The notes under the pieces were generated by a model. That model saw only the letters and a program-made list of their open reading frames with translations. It was not told where the DNA came from and did not search any database. A DNA stretch of 48,827 nt from Gemmatimonadota bacterium. GTDB lineage: Bacteria; Gemmatimonadota; Gemmatimonadetes; Longimicrobiales; Gaopeijiaceae. Location: contig PXFI01000336.1 in the NCBI GenBank assembly GCA_003564295.1, positions 1-48,827 on the forward strand, read 5' to 3'. The position numbers were made by a program, and so were the translations under genes. Of the stretch, positions 34,628 through 43,511 are shown piece after piece (within the stretch, counting starts at the first letter, position 1; every line of letters starts with the position of its first letter).

Positions 34628-35416
34628 TCACCTCACGAACAGAAGGTACAGAAGGAAGAGTCCTCCCACCCCCCAGCAATAGGGCGCGAACCGGTGAAAG
34701 GCCTTCCGCTCCAGGAGCCGGACGAAGGTGCGGATGGCGAGAATGCCTGTGAGACCCGCCACGACGCTCCCCGCCATCAACCCCGCCCACCCCACACCGG
34801 CCCCGTCATCGGCCAGTGCCGGCAGGTCGAGGATGGCGGCGCCCAGGATGGCCGGAATGGCCATGAGAAAGGAGAAGGCCGCCGCCTCTCTCACGCTCAT
34901 CCCCAGCCAGAGGCCCGCCACCACCGTGGCTCCGGAACGGGAGATCCCCGGAACCAGGGCGCAGGCCTGAGCCAATCCCACCAGGAGAGCGATCCTCATG
35001 TCGGGCCTTCCATCCGGCTCTCTCGCAAGGGCCCTGCGGCTGGTCCAGAGGAAGGTGCCGGTGACCAGGAGGGCAGCCCCCACGGCTTCCGGCACCTCGA
35101 AGAGCCCCTCCACGAAGTCCCGACCCAGGAGCCCCAGCACCCCGGCGGGGATGGTGGCCAGGACCAGGAGGCCGATATACCTCCAGGCGCCGGATTCACG
35201 GCGGACCGCCCCTGCCACCAGCCTCCCGATCCGGTTGCGGTATACCACCAGGACGGAGACCAGGGTGGCCACGTGGACGCCCACCTCGAAAGCCACCCCT
35301 GGAATCTCGATGCCCAGAAGCGTCTGCCCCATGACCAGGTGCCCGGAGCTCGACACGGGGAGGAACTCCGTGAGGCCCTGGACCAGGCCCAGCAGGATGG
35401 CTTCCAGCACACTCAT
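34628..35416 (-). CDS. uppP: Undecaprenyl-diphosphate phosphatase
   Basis: I start at MSVLEAILLGLVQGLTEFLPVSSSGHLV (35416), because this is the invariant N-terminus; the 12 residues upstream in the track are untranslated leader, and GGGAGG lies upstream. The 262-residue polytopic membrane protein contains both catalytic signatures, the GLTEFLPVSSSGH loop and ALVPGISRSGATVVAGLWLGM. It recycles undecaprenyl diphosphate for cell-wall synthesis and can confer bacitracin tolerance. It is coupled to nadC downstream and follows bshA by 103 bp. Confidence 0.97.
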   Translation of the reverse strand: MSVLEAILLGLVQGLTEFLPVSSSGHLVMGQTLLGIEIPGVAFEVGVHVATLVSVLVVYRNRIGRLVAGAVRRESGAWRYIGLLVLATIPAGVLGLLGRDFVEGLFEVPEAVGAALLVTGTFLWTSRRALAREPDGRPDMRIALLVGLAQACALVPGISRSGATVVAGLWLGMSVREAAAFSFLMAIPAILGAAILDLPALADDGAGVGWAGLMAGSVVAGLTGILAIRTFVRLLERKAFHRFAPYCWGVGGLFLLYLLFVR

Positions 35417-35519
35417 GGTCGAGCCGTCCTCCCACCTTGAGGATGCCCGCACCCTGAGGGTGTCCGTCCCCTTGCGTCACTCACCTCGGCACCCACCATC
35501 CAGGACGCCCGGGTATCCA

Positions 35520-36662
35520 TCACTCGTCTCCGAAGTCACCATTGAGCACGTCCCAATAGAGGTTCTCGTAAAGTGGAACCACCCGCTCGGAGGAGAACCG
35601 TTCCACGGCGTCCTCCCGGGCGGCCTGGCTGAACCGCTTCCAGCGAACCGGATCCGTCAGGAGGGCCGAGCCCGCCTCCGCCATTTTCTCCACCGCCCCC
35701 AGGGGGTAGAGGAACCCCGTCTCCCCATGTCGCACCACCTCGGGCAGGCCGCCCGTTTCCGTGCCGATGACCGGGGCCCCGCACGCCAGGGCCTCCAGGG
35801 CCGCAAGGCCGAAGGACTCGTCGCGGCTGGGCAGGAGGAAGAGGTCGGCGCAAGCCAGGATCTCGTCCACGGCAGCGTGCTTGCCAAGGAAGAGGACCCG
35901 GTCCGACACCCCCAGCTGTTCGGCCCGCTCCACCGCCCTGGGACGCTCCGGTCCGTCCCCCACCAGGACGAGGCGGGCCGGGGTCTCGCCGGCGATCCGG
36001 GCGAAGACCTCCACCACGTCGGGGATCCGCTTCACGGGACGGAAGTTGGAGACGTGCATGACGATGCTCTCCCCTCCCGGGGCCAGGGTGGCCCTGTGGC
36101 ACGGCTTGCCGTCCCGCCGAAAGACCCGGGGGTCCACGAAATTGGGGATGACCCGAATCCGGTCCGGCGAGACCCGGAAGTCCTCCACCGTCCGGTCCTT
36201 GAGAAACCGGGACACGGCGGTGAGGCCGTGGGATTTCAGGATGGAGAACCGGGTGATGGACTGGAAGGAGGGATGCAGCCCCACCAGGGTGATGTCCGTG
36301 CCATGGAGGGTGGTGACGATCTTGAGGTCCCTCTCCTCTCCCAGCATCTCCTCCGCGATCCAGGCGGAGGTGGCATGCGGAATGGCGTAGTGGACGTGGA
36401 TGAGGTCCAGTTGGTGCTGCAGGGCCCTGTCGTGGATGGCCACCGCCAGGGCCAGGGAATAGGGAGGGTGCTCGAAGAGGGGATACTGATCCATCTCCAC
36501 TTCGTGGAAGAAGATGCCCTTTCGGAAGTGGTCCAGGCGAAAGGGGGGGGCATAGGAGATGAAGTGAACCTCGTGACCGCGGTCGGCCAGGGCCAGCCCC
36601 AGCTCCGTGGCCACGGCTCCCGAGCCTCCATAGGTGGGATAGCAGGTGATCCCTATTCTCAT
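35520..36662 (-). CDS. bshA: N-acetyl-alpha-D-glucosaminyl L-malate synthase (bacillithiol biosynthesis)
   Basis: The true start is MRIGITCYPTYGGSGAVATELGLALADRGHEVHFISY at 36662 (the track's longer ORF runs into miaA). This 380-residue GT4 glycosyltransferase transfers GlcNAc from UDP-GlcNAc to L-malate. BshA hallmarks are YPTYGGSGAVATELG, HVHYAIPHATSAW, VTTLHGTDITLVG, VIPNFVDPRVFRR, MHVSNFRPVKRIPDVV and the ESFGLAALEALACGAPVIGTETGG nucleotide-sugar site. ATG overlaps the miaA stop (ATGA). It implies the cell uses bacillithiol; bshB and bshC are not in the window. Confidence 0.93.
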   Translation of the reverse strand: MRIGITCYPTYGGSGAVATELGLALADRGHEVHFISYAPPFRLDHFRKGIFFHEVEMDQYPLFEHPPYSLALAVAIHDRALQHQLDLIHVHYAIPHATSAWIAEEMLGEERDLKIVTTLHGTDITLVGLHPSFQSITRFSILKSHGLTAVSRFLKDRTVEDFRVSPDRIRVIPNFVDPRVFRRDGKPCHRATLAPGGESIVMHVSNFRPVKRIPDVVEVFARIAGETPARLVLVGDGPERPRAVERAEQLGVSDRVLFLGKHAAVDEILACADLFLLPSRDESFGLAALEALACGAPVIGTETGGLPEVVRHGETGFLYPLGAVEKMAEAGSALLTDPVRWKRFSQAAREDAVERFSSERVVPLYENLYWDVLNGDFGDE

Positions 36663-37672
36663 TGCACTTCCTCCCTTCCCTTGCTTCCGCCCTGGCCCGG
36701 CTCCGCCCTCCACCGTCCGGCGGCCCCGGCGCCTCGCCAAATGTCCACCACTCGCCGGGACAGGCTCTCCGGCGCCATGGTCCCGTCCAGCGCCAGGGTC
36801 CCGGCCGGAAGCTGATGGCGGAACCAGGTCACCTGCCGGCGGGCGTAGCGCCGGTGGGAGCAGCGGATCTCGTCGGCCGTGGCGTCCAGCCCCGGCCCTC
36901 CCTGGAGGAAGCCCACGATCTCGCGGTATCCGGCTCCCGTCAACCCGGGATCCTCGGGACGGTACCCCTCCTCCAGGAGAAGCTCCACCTCCTCCACCCA
37001 TCCTGCCTCCAGCATCCGGCCCACCCTCCTGTTGATTCTCTCGTAGAGGTCCTCCCTGGGCAGATGTAGCAGGACGATCAGGCCCCTCAGGGGCTCCACG
37101 TCCGGACCGGGCTCGGCGTGCCACCATGAGAGGGTCCGCCCGGTCAGCAGAGGGACTTCCACGGCCCTGGTCATACGCTGGCGCCCGCCCTGCCAGGCTT
37201 CGGCTGCCCTGGCCGGATCCAGGACCTTGACGTAGGCGTGCACCTCCTCCGCCGGGAGCCGGTTCAGGAGGGTCCGAAGCCTCTCGAGCCTCTCCCGGTC
37301 CAGCTCCGGCTCAGGAAAGAGGGGTTGGACCAGGGCCCTGAGGAAGAACCCCGTCCCGCCCACCAGGAGGGGGACCCGGCCCCGGCCCCGGATGTCCCGG
37401 ATCCAACCCCTGGCGTCCCGGACGAACTGGCCCGCCGAGTACCTCTCGTCCGGGTCCCGGAGGTCCAGGCCGTGGTGGGGAAGGAGCGCCCGTTCCCGAA
37501 GGCTCACCTTCCCGGTGCCCACGTCCATCCCCCGGTAGACCTGCCGGGAGTCCATGGAGATCACCTCCACGGCGAGACGGCGGCCCACTTCCAGGGAAAG
37601 AGCCGTCTTGCCCGAGGCCGTGGGGCCCACCATGGCCAGGAAATGGGGGGCTGAGTCCGTACCCGTCCGCAT
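36659..37672 (-). CDS. miaA: tRNA dimethylallyltransferase
   Basis: The 337-residue enzyme prenylates A37 of tRNAs reading UNN codons using dimethylallyl diphosphate. P-loop MVGPTASGKTALSLEVGRRL, SMDSRQVYRGMDVGTGKVS, LVGGTGFFLRAL, and a DEIRCSHRRYARRQVTWFRHQ-type tRNA-binding region are visible. A C-terminal Gly-rich tail is extra. The ATG lies within the mutL stop (TGATG), and its own stop overlaps bshA, so mutL-miaA-bshA are translationally coupled. Confidence 0.97.
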   Translation of the reverse strand: MRTGTDSAPHFLAMVGPTASGKTALSLEVGRRLAVEVISMDSRQVYRGMDVGTGKVSLRERALLPHHGLDLRDPDERYSAGQFVRDARGWIRDIRGRGRVPLLVGGTGFFLRALVQPLFPEPELDRERLERLRTLLNRLPAEEVHAYVKVLDPARAAEAWQGGRQRMTRAVEVPLLTGRTLSWWHAEPGPDVEPLRGLIVLLHLPREDLYERINRRVGRMLEAGWVEEVELLLEEGYRPEDPGLTGAGYREIVGFLQGGPGLDATADEIRCSHRRYARRQVTWFRHQLPAGTLALDGTMAPESLSRRVVDIWRGAGAAGRWRAEPGQGGSKGREEVQ

Positions 37673-39474
37673 CAGTGCCGCCCGAACTTCCGCTCCAGCT
37701 CGGCCTTGCTCAGCCGGACGATGGTGGGGCGGCCGTGAACGTCATGGTAGGGCAGATCGGTGGCGAAGAGGGAGTCGAAGAGCTCCGAGATCTCGTCCCG
37801 GGAGAGTCGCTGGCCGGCTTTGACGGCTCCCTTGCAGGCGAAGGTCATGGCGATCCGCTCGTACTGGTTGTTGGCGGACCGCACCAGGGGCGAGCCCTCG
37901 GTGAGCTCCCGGATCATCTCCCGAAAACACCGCTCCGCATCGAAGTAGGGATGAGGGGCCGGCACGGATTGGAGGATGACGGTGTCGCCCCCGAACTCCT
38001 CCACTTCGAAGCCGGCTCTGGCCAGCAGCCCCCTCAGCTCCGAGATCTGGGCCAGCTCCGCCGGCGGTAGGCGAAGGGTCACCGGAAAGAGGAGCCGCTG
38101 CCCGGACTGGCCCCCCTCCCGAAAGGCCGTCATGAGGCGTTGGAAGAGGATCCTCTCGTGGGCCGCGTGCTGGTCGATGATGAGGAGGCCGTCACGGGTC
38201 TCGGCCAGGATGTAGGTGTCATGGACCTGCCAGAGACGCGGGCGTCCCGTGTCGGCCACGCCCATGGGCACGGCAGCCTCATCCCCGCCCTCTTCCCCCT
38301 CTTCTCTCCCGGCGGCCTCGGGAGCTCCGGGCATGAAGAGGGCCATCTGGGAGTCCTCCGCCGCCGCCGCCGGCCCCGGGGGCCGGTCCCGGCGGGGAGC
38401 CGGTGGGCCCCCTTCCCCGCCTCCTGGCTCCCGAACCGCCATTCTGGCAGGTGCCGGGTGGGAATCCAGGGTGGCGGAGCTGGCCGGGAGCGACAGGGCC
38501 TCCTGGACGCCCCTCTCCACAAGGGCCTCCACCAGGGCCTGGTCCCGAAAGCGGACCTCCAGCTTCGCCGGGTGGACGTTCACGTCCACGGCCGGACCCC
38601 GGACCCCGAAGTAGAGGAAGACCCAGGGTCGCTGACCTGCCGACGTGGTGGTGCGGTAGCCACGATCGGTGGCCCGGAGGATGGCCGGGCTCCGAAATGG
38701 CCGGCCGTTCACGAACAGGTAGGCTCTCCGGAATCCGGGGCGTGCCGCGTCGGGCCGCTGGATCAGGCCACGAAGGGAAAGGTCCTTCTCCTCACCCGCC
38801 ACCGGAAGCAGGCTGAGGGCCTCCTCCTCGCCCCAGATCTGGGCCACGCGGGTGGCCACGTCCTCCGCCGGGGGAAGGTCCAGGAGTGTCCGGTCCTTGG
38901 AGGAGAGTGAGGTGGCCACCCGGGGGTTGGCCAGGGCCAGGGCCACCAGGACCTCGCTCACGGCCCGGGTCTCGGCCGCCTCCGACCGCAAGAACTTCCT
39001 CCGGGCCGGAGCGTTGAAGAAGAGGTTCCGGACCTCCACGGTGGTTCCGGCCCGGCGGGAGAAGTCCTGAACCGAGACGATGCGGCCTCCCTCGGCTCGC
39101 AGTGAGGTCCCCGCCTCGGCATCGGCCTCCCGGGTCTCCAGTGTGAGCCGCGAGACGGCGGCGATGGAGGAGAGGGCCTCCCCCCGGAACCCGAAGCTGG
39201 CCACCCGGGCCAGGTCCGCCGCCTCGGCGATCTTGCTGGTGGCGTGGCGGTCCAGGCAGAGGAGGGCGTCCTGCCGCCCCATCCCCCCACCGTCATCCGA
39301 CACCCGGATGCGCCCCTTCCCTCCCCCGTCCACCTGGACCCGAACCACCGTGGCTCCGGCATCCAGGGCGTTCTCCACCAGCTCCTTCACCACCGAGGCC
39401 GGGCGCTCCACAACTTCTCCCGCGGCGATCTGATTCACCACCGAGTCTGGAAGGATCTGGATGCGTCGGGACAT
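37672..39474 (-). CDS. mutL: DNA mismatch repair protein MutL
   Basis: I use MSRRIQILPDSVVNQIAAGEVVERPASVVKELVENALDAGAT (39474) as the standard N-terminus. The GHKL ATPase motifs VSDDGGGM and ASFGFRGEALSSIAAV are intact. A variable Pro/Glu/Ala-rich linker (about residues 345-415) leads to the C-terminal dimerisation domain. The endonuclease motif reads DQHAAHERILFQ (about 434), with Gln where the motif DQHAx2Ex4E has its last Glu. The late motif is HDVHGRPTIVRL (about 575), without the Cys of CPHGRP. Nicking activity is therefore uncertain. No mutS or mutH in the window. Confidence 0.96.
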   Translation of the reverse strand: MSRRIQILPDSVVNQIAAGEVVERPASVVKELVENALDAGATVVRVQVDGGGKGRIRVSDDGGGMGRQDALLCLDRHATSKIAEAADLARVASFGFRGEALSSIAAVSRLTLETREADAEAGTSLRAEGGRIVSVQDFSRRAGTTVEVRNLFFNAPARRKFLRSEAAETRAVSEVLVALALANPRVATSLSSKDRTLLDLPPAEDVATRVAQIWGEEEALSLLPVAGEEKDLSLRGLIQRPDAARPGFRRAYLFVNGRPFRSPAILRATDRGYRTTTSAGQRPWVFLYFGVRGPAVDVNVHPAKLEVRFRDQALVEALVERGVQEALSLPASSATLDSHPAPARMAVREPGGGEGGPPAPRRDRPPGPAAAAEDSQMALFMPGAPEAAGREEGEEGGDEAAVPMGVADTGRPRLWQVHDTYILAETRDGLLIIDQHAAHERILFQRLMTAFREGGQSGQRLLFPVTLRLPPAELAQISELRGLLARAGFEVEEFGGDTVILQSVPAPHPYFDAERCFREMIRELTEGSPLVRSANNQYERIAMTFACKGAVKAGQRLSRDEISELFDSLFATDLPYHDVHGRPTIVRLSKAELERKFGRH

Positions 39475-39567
39475 GGATCGAGCCGGAAAGGGCCAAAGGA
39501 GCAAGGGCCGGGGCCGCAGCCCCTGGTTGAACTCAAGAAACGTTACGCAGACATCCGCAAGCAGGTA

Positions 39568-40353
39568 CTAGGATGTAAGGTCGAAGAAGCAAACGGCGTT
39601 CCCGGTAGTGTACCCCATGACCTCGTTCAGATCCTCCCCACGGATGACGGCCAACTCTTCCGCCACGCGGCTTACGAAGGCCGGTTCGTTCCGGCGACCC
39701 CGGTGGGGCGCGGGAGCCAGGTAGGGAGCATCGGTCTCAACCATGAGCCTGTCGCCGGGAACGGACCTCACCAGATCCCGGGACCCGTAGCTCTTGAAGG
39801 TGATGATCCCGGTGAAGGAAACCATCCAGCCCAGGTCCAGGGCGGTGTCCATGAGGGCCTCACCTCCGGTGAAGCAGTGAAGGACCCCTCGAACCCGGGT
39901 TCCCCCTTCCAGGAGGATCCGGGCCGTGGCCTCATCGGCGTCCCGGGAATGTACCACCACAGGGAGCCCCAGCTCCTCGGCCAGGGCCATGTGCCGCCGG
40001 AAGAGGGATTCCTGCACGGCCCGGGGAGAATGCTCATAGTGGAAATCAAGCCCCGTCTCCCCAACGGCCACCACCCGGGGATGGTCCCGGGCCAGCTCCC
40101 GGATGACGGAGAGATCTTCCTCCTTCGCGCCTCCGGCTTCATGGGGGTGGACCCCTGCCGTCCCCCACAACCGGGGCACCTCCGCCATGCCCTCCACTTC
40201 GTCCAGTAGCCCGGTCACGCTGAGGGCATCGGCACCATTGGAGGCCACCACCAGGATCCTCTCCACCCCAGCCGCCAGGGCCCGGAAGAGGACGCCCCTC
40301 CGGTCCGCCTCGAACCGGGGGTCCGTCAGGTGGCAATGGCTATCAACAAGCAT
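39568..40353 (-). CDS. tatD: TatD-family metal-dependent hydrolase
   Basis: The 261-residue TIM-barrel deoxyribonuclease family protein starts at MLVDSHCHLTDPRFEADR, with the metal-binding HxH at HCH. GETGLDFHYE, PVVVHSRDADE and CFTGG follow, and VETDAPYLAPAPHRGRRNEPAFV marks the late catalytic Asp. The track's earlier ATG adds 15 non-homologous residues. It is 90 bp after secF and probably belongs to the same operon. Confidence 0.95.
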   Translation of the reverse strand: MLVDSHCHLTDPRFEADRRGVLFRALAAGVERILVVASNGADALSVTGLLDEVEGMAEVPRLWGTAGVHPHEAGGAKEEDLSVIRELARDHPRVVAVGETGLDFHYEHSPRAVQESLFRRHMALAEELGLPVVVHSRDADEATARILLEGGTRVRGVLHCFTGGEALMDTALDLGWMVSFTGIITFKSYGSRDLVRSVPGDRLMVETDAPYLAPAPHRGRRNEPAFVSRVAEELAVIRGEDLNEVMGYTTGNAVCFFDLTS

Positions 40354-40443
40354 GGAAGAGCCGACTCGCGGAAGGCGGGGTGCCTCGACACGAGACAATG
40401 ACCGGGGACGAGCCCTCCAAGAAAGGACGGGGGCCCTTCCCCC

Positions 40444-41409
40444 TCAAACCGGAACCGCCGTTTCCCGCCGCTTCCTGCGCTCCCGCTCCTGGGCGTCCGC
40501 GAACCTGAACCGTTTCTGGATCTCCAGGAGTGCCGGGGCGGCTACGAAGATGGAGGAGTAGGTTCCCACCACCACCCCCAGGATGAGGATGAGGGTGAAG
40601 TCGCGGATCACCGGTCCTCCCAGGACCAGGAGGGCCAGGAGAACCGCCACCGTGGTGCCGGAGGTCAGGACGGTCCTGGGGAGGTTCTCGTTGATGGACC
40701 GGTTGACGAGGGCAGCCGGATCCTCCTTCCGGCCCCCCTTCTTGTTGAGATTCTCCCGTATGCGGTCGAACACCACGATGGTGTCGTTCAGCGAATACCC
40801 GACGATGGTCAGGATGGCCGCCACGGTGGGCAAGGCGATCTCCAACCGGAAGATGGCCAGGAAGCCGAACATGATGAGAATATCGTGGAGGGTGGTGATG
40901 ACGGCGGCCAGGCCAAAACGGAGCTCGAAGCGGATGGCCAGGTAGATGAGGGTGAGCACGAAGGAAATGGCGATGGCCATGGCTGCCTTGCGCTGAAGCT
41001 CGCCCCCGATCTTGGGACCCACCAGCTCGGTGCGGACCACCTCCAGGTTACCGGCGCCGAACTTCGCCACCAGCTCCTCCCGGATCTCCAGCCCCACAGC
41101 CTCCACGTCCTCGGCCTCCCGGACCGGCGCCCGGATGGTGAACTCGTTCTCTTCCCCGAACCGGGTGATGGAGTAGGCGGCCGATCCTTCCAGGGCCTCC
41201 CTCAGGTCCCCTGCGGTGACGGGAACGTCGAACCGGACCTGGATGAGGGAGCCCCCGGTGAAGTCCACCCCATAGTTCTGCCAGCTTCCCAGGAACAGGG
41301 CGTTGAACACCATGGCGGCCATGGCCAGGAGCAGGAGAACGCCCGAGAAGACGTAGGCCTTCCTGCGCTGGGGAATGAAGGAGTAGTTGGCGTCGCTGAA
41401 GATGCGCAT
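40444..41409 (-). CDS. secF: Protein translocase subunit SecF
   Basis: I start at MRIFSDANYSFIPQRRKAYVFSG (41409), 14 bp after the secD stop; the track ORF begins upstream inside secD. The 321-residue membrane protein has six expected transmembrane segments. The first (VFSGVLLLLAMAAMVFNALF) is followed by the periplasmic GVDFTGGSLIQVRFD motif, and later segments contain TIVGYSLNDTIVVFDRIREN and TSGTTVAVLLALLVLGG. With SecD it uses the proton gradient to assist late steps of protein export. A basic tail ends the protein. Confidence 0.97.
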   Translation of the reverse strand: MRIFSDANYSFIPQRRKAYVFSGVLLLLAMAAMVFNALFLGSWQNYGVDFTGGSLIQVRFDVPVTAGDLREALEGSAAYSITRFGEENEFTIRAPVREAEDVEAVGLEIREELVAKFGAGNLEVVRTELVGPKIGGELQRKAAMAIAISFVLTLIYLAIRFELRFGLAAVITTLHDILIMFGFLAIFRLEIALPTVAAILTIVGYSLNDTIVVFDRIRENLNKKGGRKEDPAALVNRSINENLPRTVLTSGTTVAVLLALLVLGGPVIRDFTLILILGVVVGTYSSIFVAAPALLEIQKRFRFADAQERERRKRRETAVPV

Positions 41410-41423
41410 GGATTGCCCTGGAT

Positions 41424-43070
41424 CTAGATGCTGATGGGATCGGCGGTCTTCTTCCCGGAGAGATACAGGAGGAAGAGGGTCCGGGTGACGAAGAGAGCCG
41501 AGAAGAACGAGGCCACGATCCCGATGGAGAGGGTCACGGCGAAGCCTCGGACCGGCCCGGTACCGAACTGGAAGAGGATGAGGGCGGTGATGAGGGTGGT
41601 CAGGTTCGCGTCCACGATGGCCGAGATGGCGTTGCCGAAGCCGTCGTCCACCGCCGTTCGGGTGGCCCTCCCGGCGATGAGCTCCTCCCTGATCCTCTCG
41701 AAGATGAGGACGTTGGCGTCCACGGCCATCCCCACCGACAGGATGAGGCCGGCGATGCCCGGTACGGTGAGGGTGGCGTTCAGGGCCGCCAGACCGCCCA
41801 GGACGAGGACCCCGTAGATGCAAAGGGCCCCAAGGGCTAGCAGGCCCGCCATCCGGTAATAGGCCAGCATGATGGTCACCACCAGGATGACCGCCACGAT
41901 GCCCGCCATGATCCCGGCGTCGATGGAGTCCTGCCCCAGGGAGGGCCCCACGGTCCGCTCCTCCATGATCTTCAGGGGGGCCGTCAGGGCCCCGGCCCGG
42001 AGGACCAGGGCCAGGTCCCGGGCCTCCTCCATGGGGGCCTGGCTGAGCTCGATCTGCCCCCTGGCTCCGATCCGGTCCCGGATGACGGGAGCGCTCATGA
42101 CGTCACCGTCCAGGACGATGGCCAGGTGATCTCCCACGTGCTGGCCCGTGAACTCGGCGAAGCGCCGCCCGCCCCGGCGGTTGAGCTCGAAGTGGACCAC
42201 GGGCTGGTGGAACTGCTGGTCCCGGCTGGCCACGGCATTTTCCAGCATGTCGCCGGTCATGAAAGCGTCGGCCGCCAGGACGTACAGCCGCCGGTAGGTG
42301 CGGGCCCCGATCCCCACGGGTTCCGCCCCCCACTGGAGGGACACGTCCCGGGGTATGGCCTGCCGGACCTCTCGTAGGGCCAGGAAGCTCTTGGCTGCCT
42401 CTACGTCAGTCTCGGCCACGTAGTAGACGCCCTCATGGTCACCCTGGTTCAGGAGGGAGGTGAAGGGCCTCAGCTCCAGGGCCGACACCTCCGCCGTGTC
42501 GGGCGCCTCCTCGGCCTCTACCGTGTCGGGGGTCTCTTCGACCTCTACCGTGTCGGGGGCCGCCGGAGCCGTATCGGGTCCCCGGAAGAGAAGCTCCTCC
42601 AGGGTCTGGGTGGGAGCTTCCGTGTCCCGGCCCATCTGCCGGAGGGTCTCCTCCCCCAACGTGGCCACGATGGCCCGGTCGATGCGAGGGAGGGCCGGGT
42701 CGACGCGGCTCGTGGGCAGGACGAGCTTGAACTCCAGGAAGGCGCTGGACTCGATGAGGCCCTTGGCCCGTTCCGGGTCCTGTATTCCCGGCAGCTCGAT
42801 GATGAGGCGCTCCTGTCCGGCCCTCTGGATCAAGGGCTCCTCCACCCCGAACTCGTCGATCCGGGTTCGGATGATGCGCTCCGAGCGCTCGATGTGATCC
42901 GCCCGGGCCTCCAGCGTCATGGTGCCATCGGGATCGTCCACCTCCAGGACCAGGTGCATTCCGCCCTGGAGATCCAGGCCGTACTTGATCCCGTTGGTGA
43001 AGAGATAGCCGAGGGCTGCCGCCATCAGGACGACAATCAGGATGATCCGGGATCGGATGGACTTGAACAT
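41424..43070 (-). CDS. secD: Protein translocase subunit SecD
   Basis: Start MFKSIRSRIILIVVLMAAALGYLFTNGIKYGLDLQGGMHLVLEV (43070) gives 548 residues. The first helix is followed by GLDLQGGMHL, then the periplasmic P1 domain, and an Ala/Asp/Pro/Glu-rich insert (APDTVEVEETPDTVEAEEAPDT, about residues 170-195) with a short repeated motif. The C-terminal RND-like bundle has IAGLILSVGMAVDANVLIFERIREEL and GPVRGFAVTLSIGIVASFFSALFVTRTL. It is encoded immediately before secF. Confidence 0.97.
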   Translation of the reverse strand: MFKSIRSRIILIVVLMAAALGYLFTNGIKYGLDLQGGMHLVLEVDDPDGTMTLEARADHIERSERIIRTRIDEFGVEEPLIQRAGQERLIIELPGIQDPERAKGLIESSAFLEFKLVLPTSRVDPALPRIDRAIVATLGEETLRQMGRDTEAPTQTLEELLFRGPDTAPAAPDTVEVEETPDTVEAEEAPDTAEVSALELRPFTSLLNQGDHEGVYYVAETDVEAAKSFLALREVRQAIPRDVSLQWGAEPVGIGARTYRRLYVLAADAFMTGDMLENAVASRDQQFHQPVVHFELNRRGGRRFAEFTGQHVGDHLAIVLDGDVMSAPVIRDRIGARGQIELSQAPMEEARDLALVLRAGALTAPLKIMEERTVGPSLGQDSIDAGIMAGIVAVILVVTIMLAYYRMAGLLALGALCIYGVLVLGGLAALNATLTVPGIAGLILSVGMAVDANVLIFERIREELIAGRATRTAVDDGFGNAISAIVDANLTTLITALILFQFGTGPVRGFAVTLSIGIVASFFSALFVTRTLFLLYLSGKKTADPISI

Positions 43071-43098
43071 GATCAATGGAGCCGATGATTCAAGGTAA

Positions 43099-43117
43099 GA
43101 AAAGGGCCCGTAGGCCC
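43099..43117 (-). terminator. Terminator-like hairpin in the secD leader
   Basis: On the minus strand GGGCC-TACG-GGCCC is followed by TTTTCTT, between the proposed promoter and the secD start. An upstream AAGGGC could pair with GCCCTT in competition. The stem is short (5 bp), so attenuation is only a possibility. Confidence 0.4.
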
Positions 43118-43135
43118 ACCTCCAATAGCCCTTAA

Positions 43136-43163
43136 AACTTACGAACCTGCTGCACCGTGTCAA
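43136..43163 (-). promoter_or_regulatory. secDF promoter
   Basis: A consensus TTGACA (43158-43163) and TAAGTT (43136-43141) with a 16-bp spacer, starting near 43129, about 60 bp before the secD ATG. Confidence 0.65.
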
Positions 43164-43427
43164 TTTGGTGAGAGTTCATGACGCACGTTCCGAAATCGCT
43201 GGGTCTTCGACTCTCCGGATTTCCTCAGGGGCTGTGCGTCGCCAAAGTATGACCGCATTGCTCTCCACACTCTATACCCCGAAGCACTCACCTGGGATCG
43301 TGCCTCCGGAGATTCTGCCGCCGAGTGAAGACGCTTCGCCAGCCCCCACGCGCGATCCAACCGCTGCTGGCCTGAGTGTGCCGCCGGGCCACGGGCTGCG
43401 CCGGCCCCGCCTGGAGCCGAACGGTGG
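43164..43427. other. Gene-free stretch upstream of secD
   Basis: No gene is recognised. The 66-codon minus-strand ORF 43160-43360 (MDRAWGLAKRLHS) has no family resemblance I can name and no good ribosome-binding site, so it is left uncalled. Confidence 0.4.
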
Positions 43428-43511
43428 CAGGCCTCAGAGGCGGGACCGCGGGCCTCAGAGGCAGGATCGCAGGCCTCAGATCTGGGACCGCAGGCCTCAG
43501 AGGTGAGACCG
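43428..43511 (-). repeat. Four 21-bp tandem repeats across the stop codon of the ATPase gene
   Basis: Units beginning caggcctcagaggcgggac recur at 43428, 43449, 43470 and 43491 with a few substitutions. The last unit contains the TGA stop of the PilB-like gene. Possibly slippage-derived, or remnants of an earlier longer C-terminus. Confidence 0.8.

Noticed and set aside
43160-43360. 66-codon minus-strand ORF before secD
   Set aside because: It ends inside the secD promoter region, has no recognisable family and no good ribosome-binding site.
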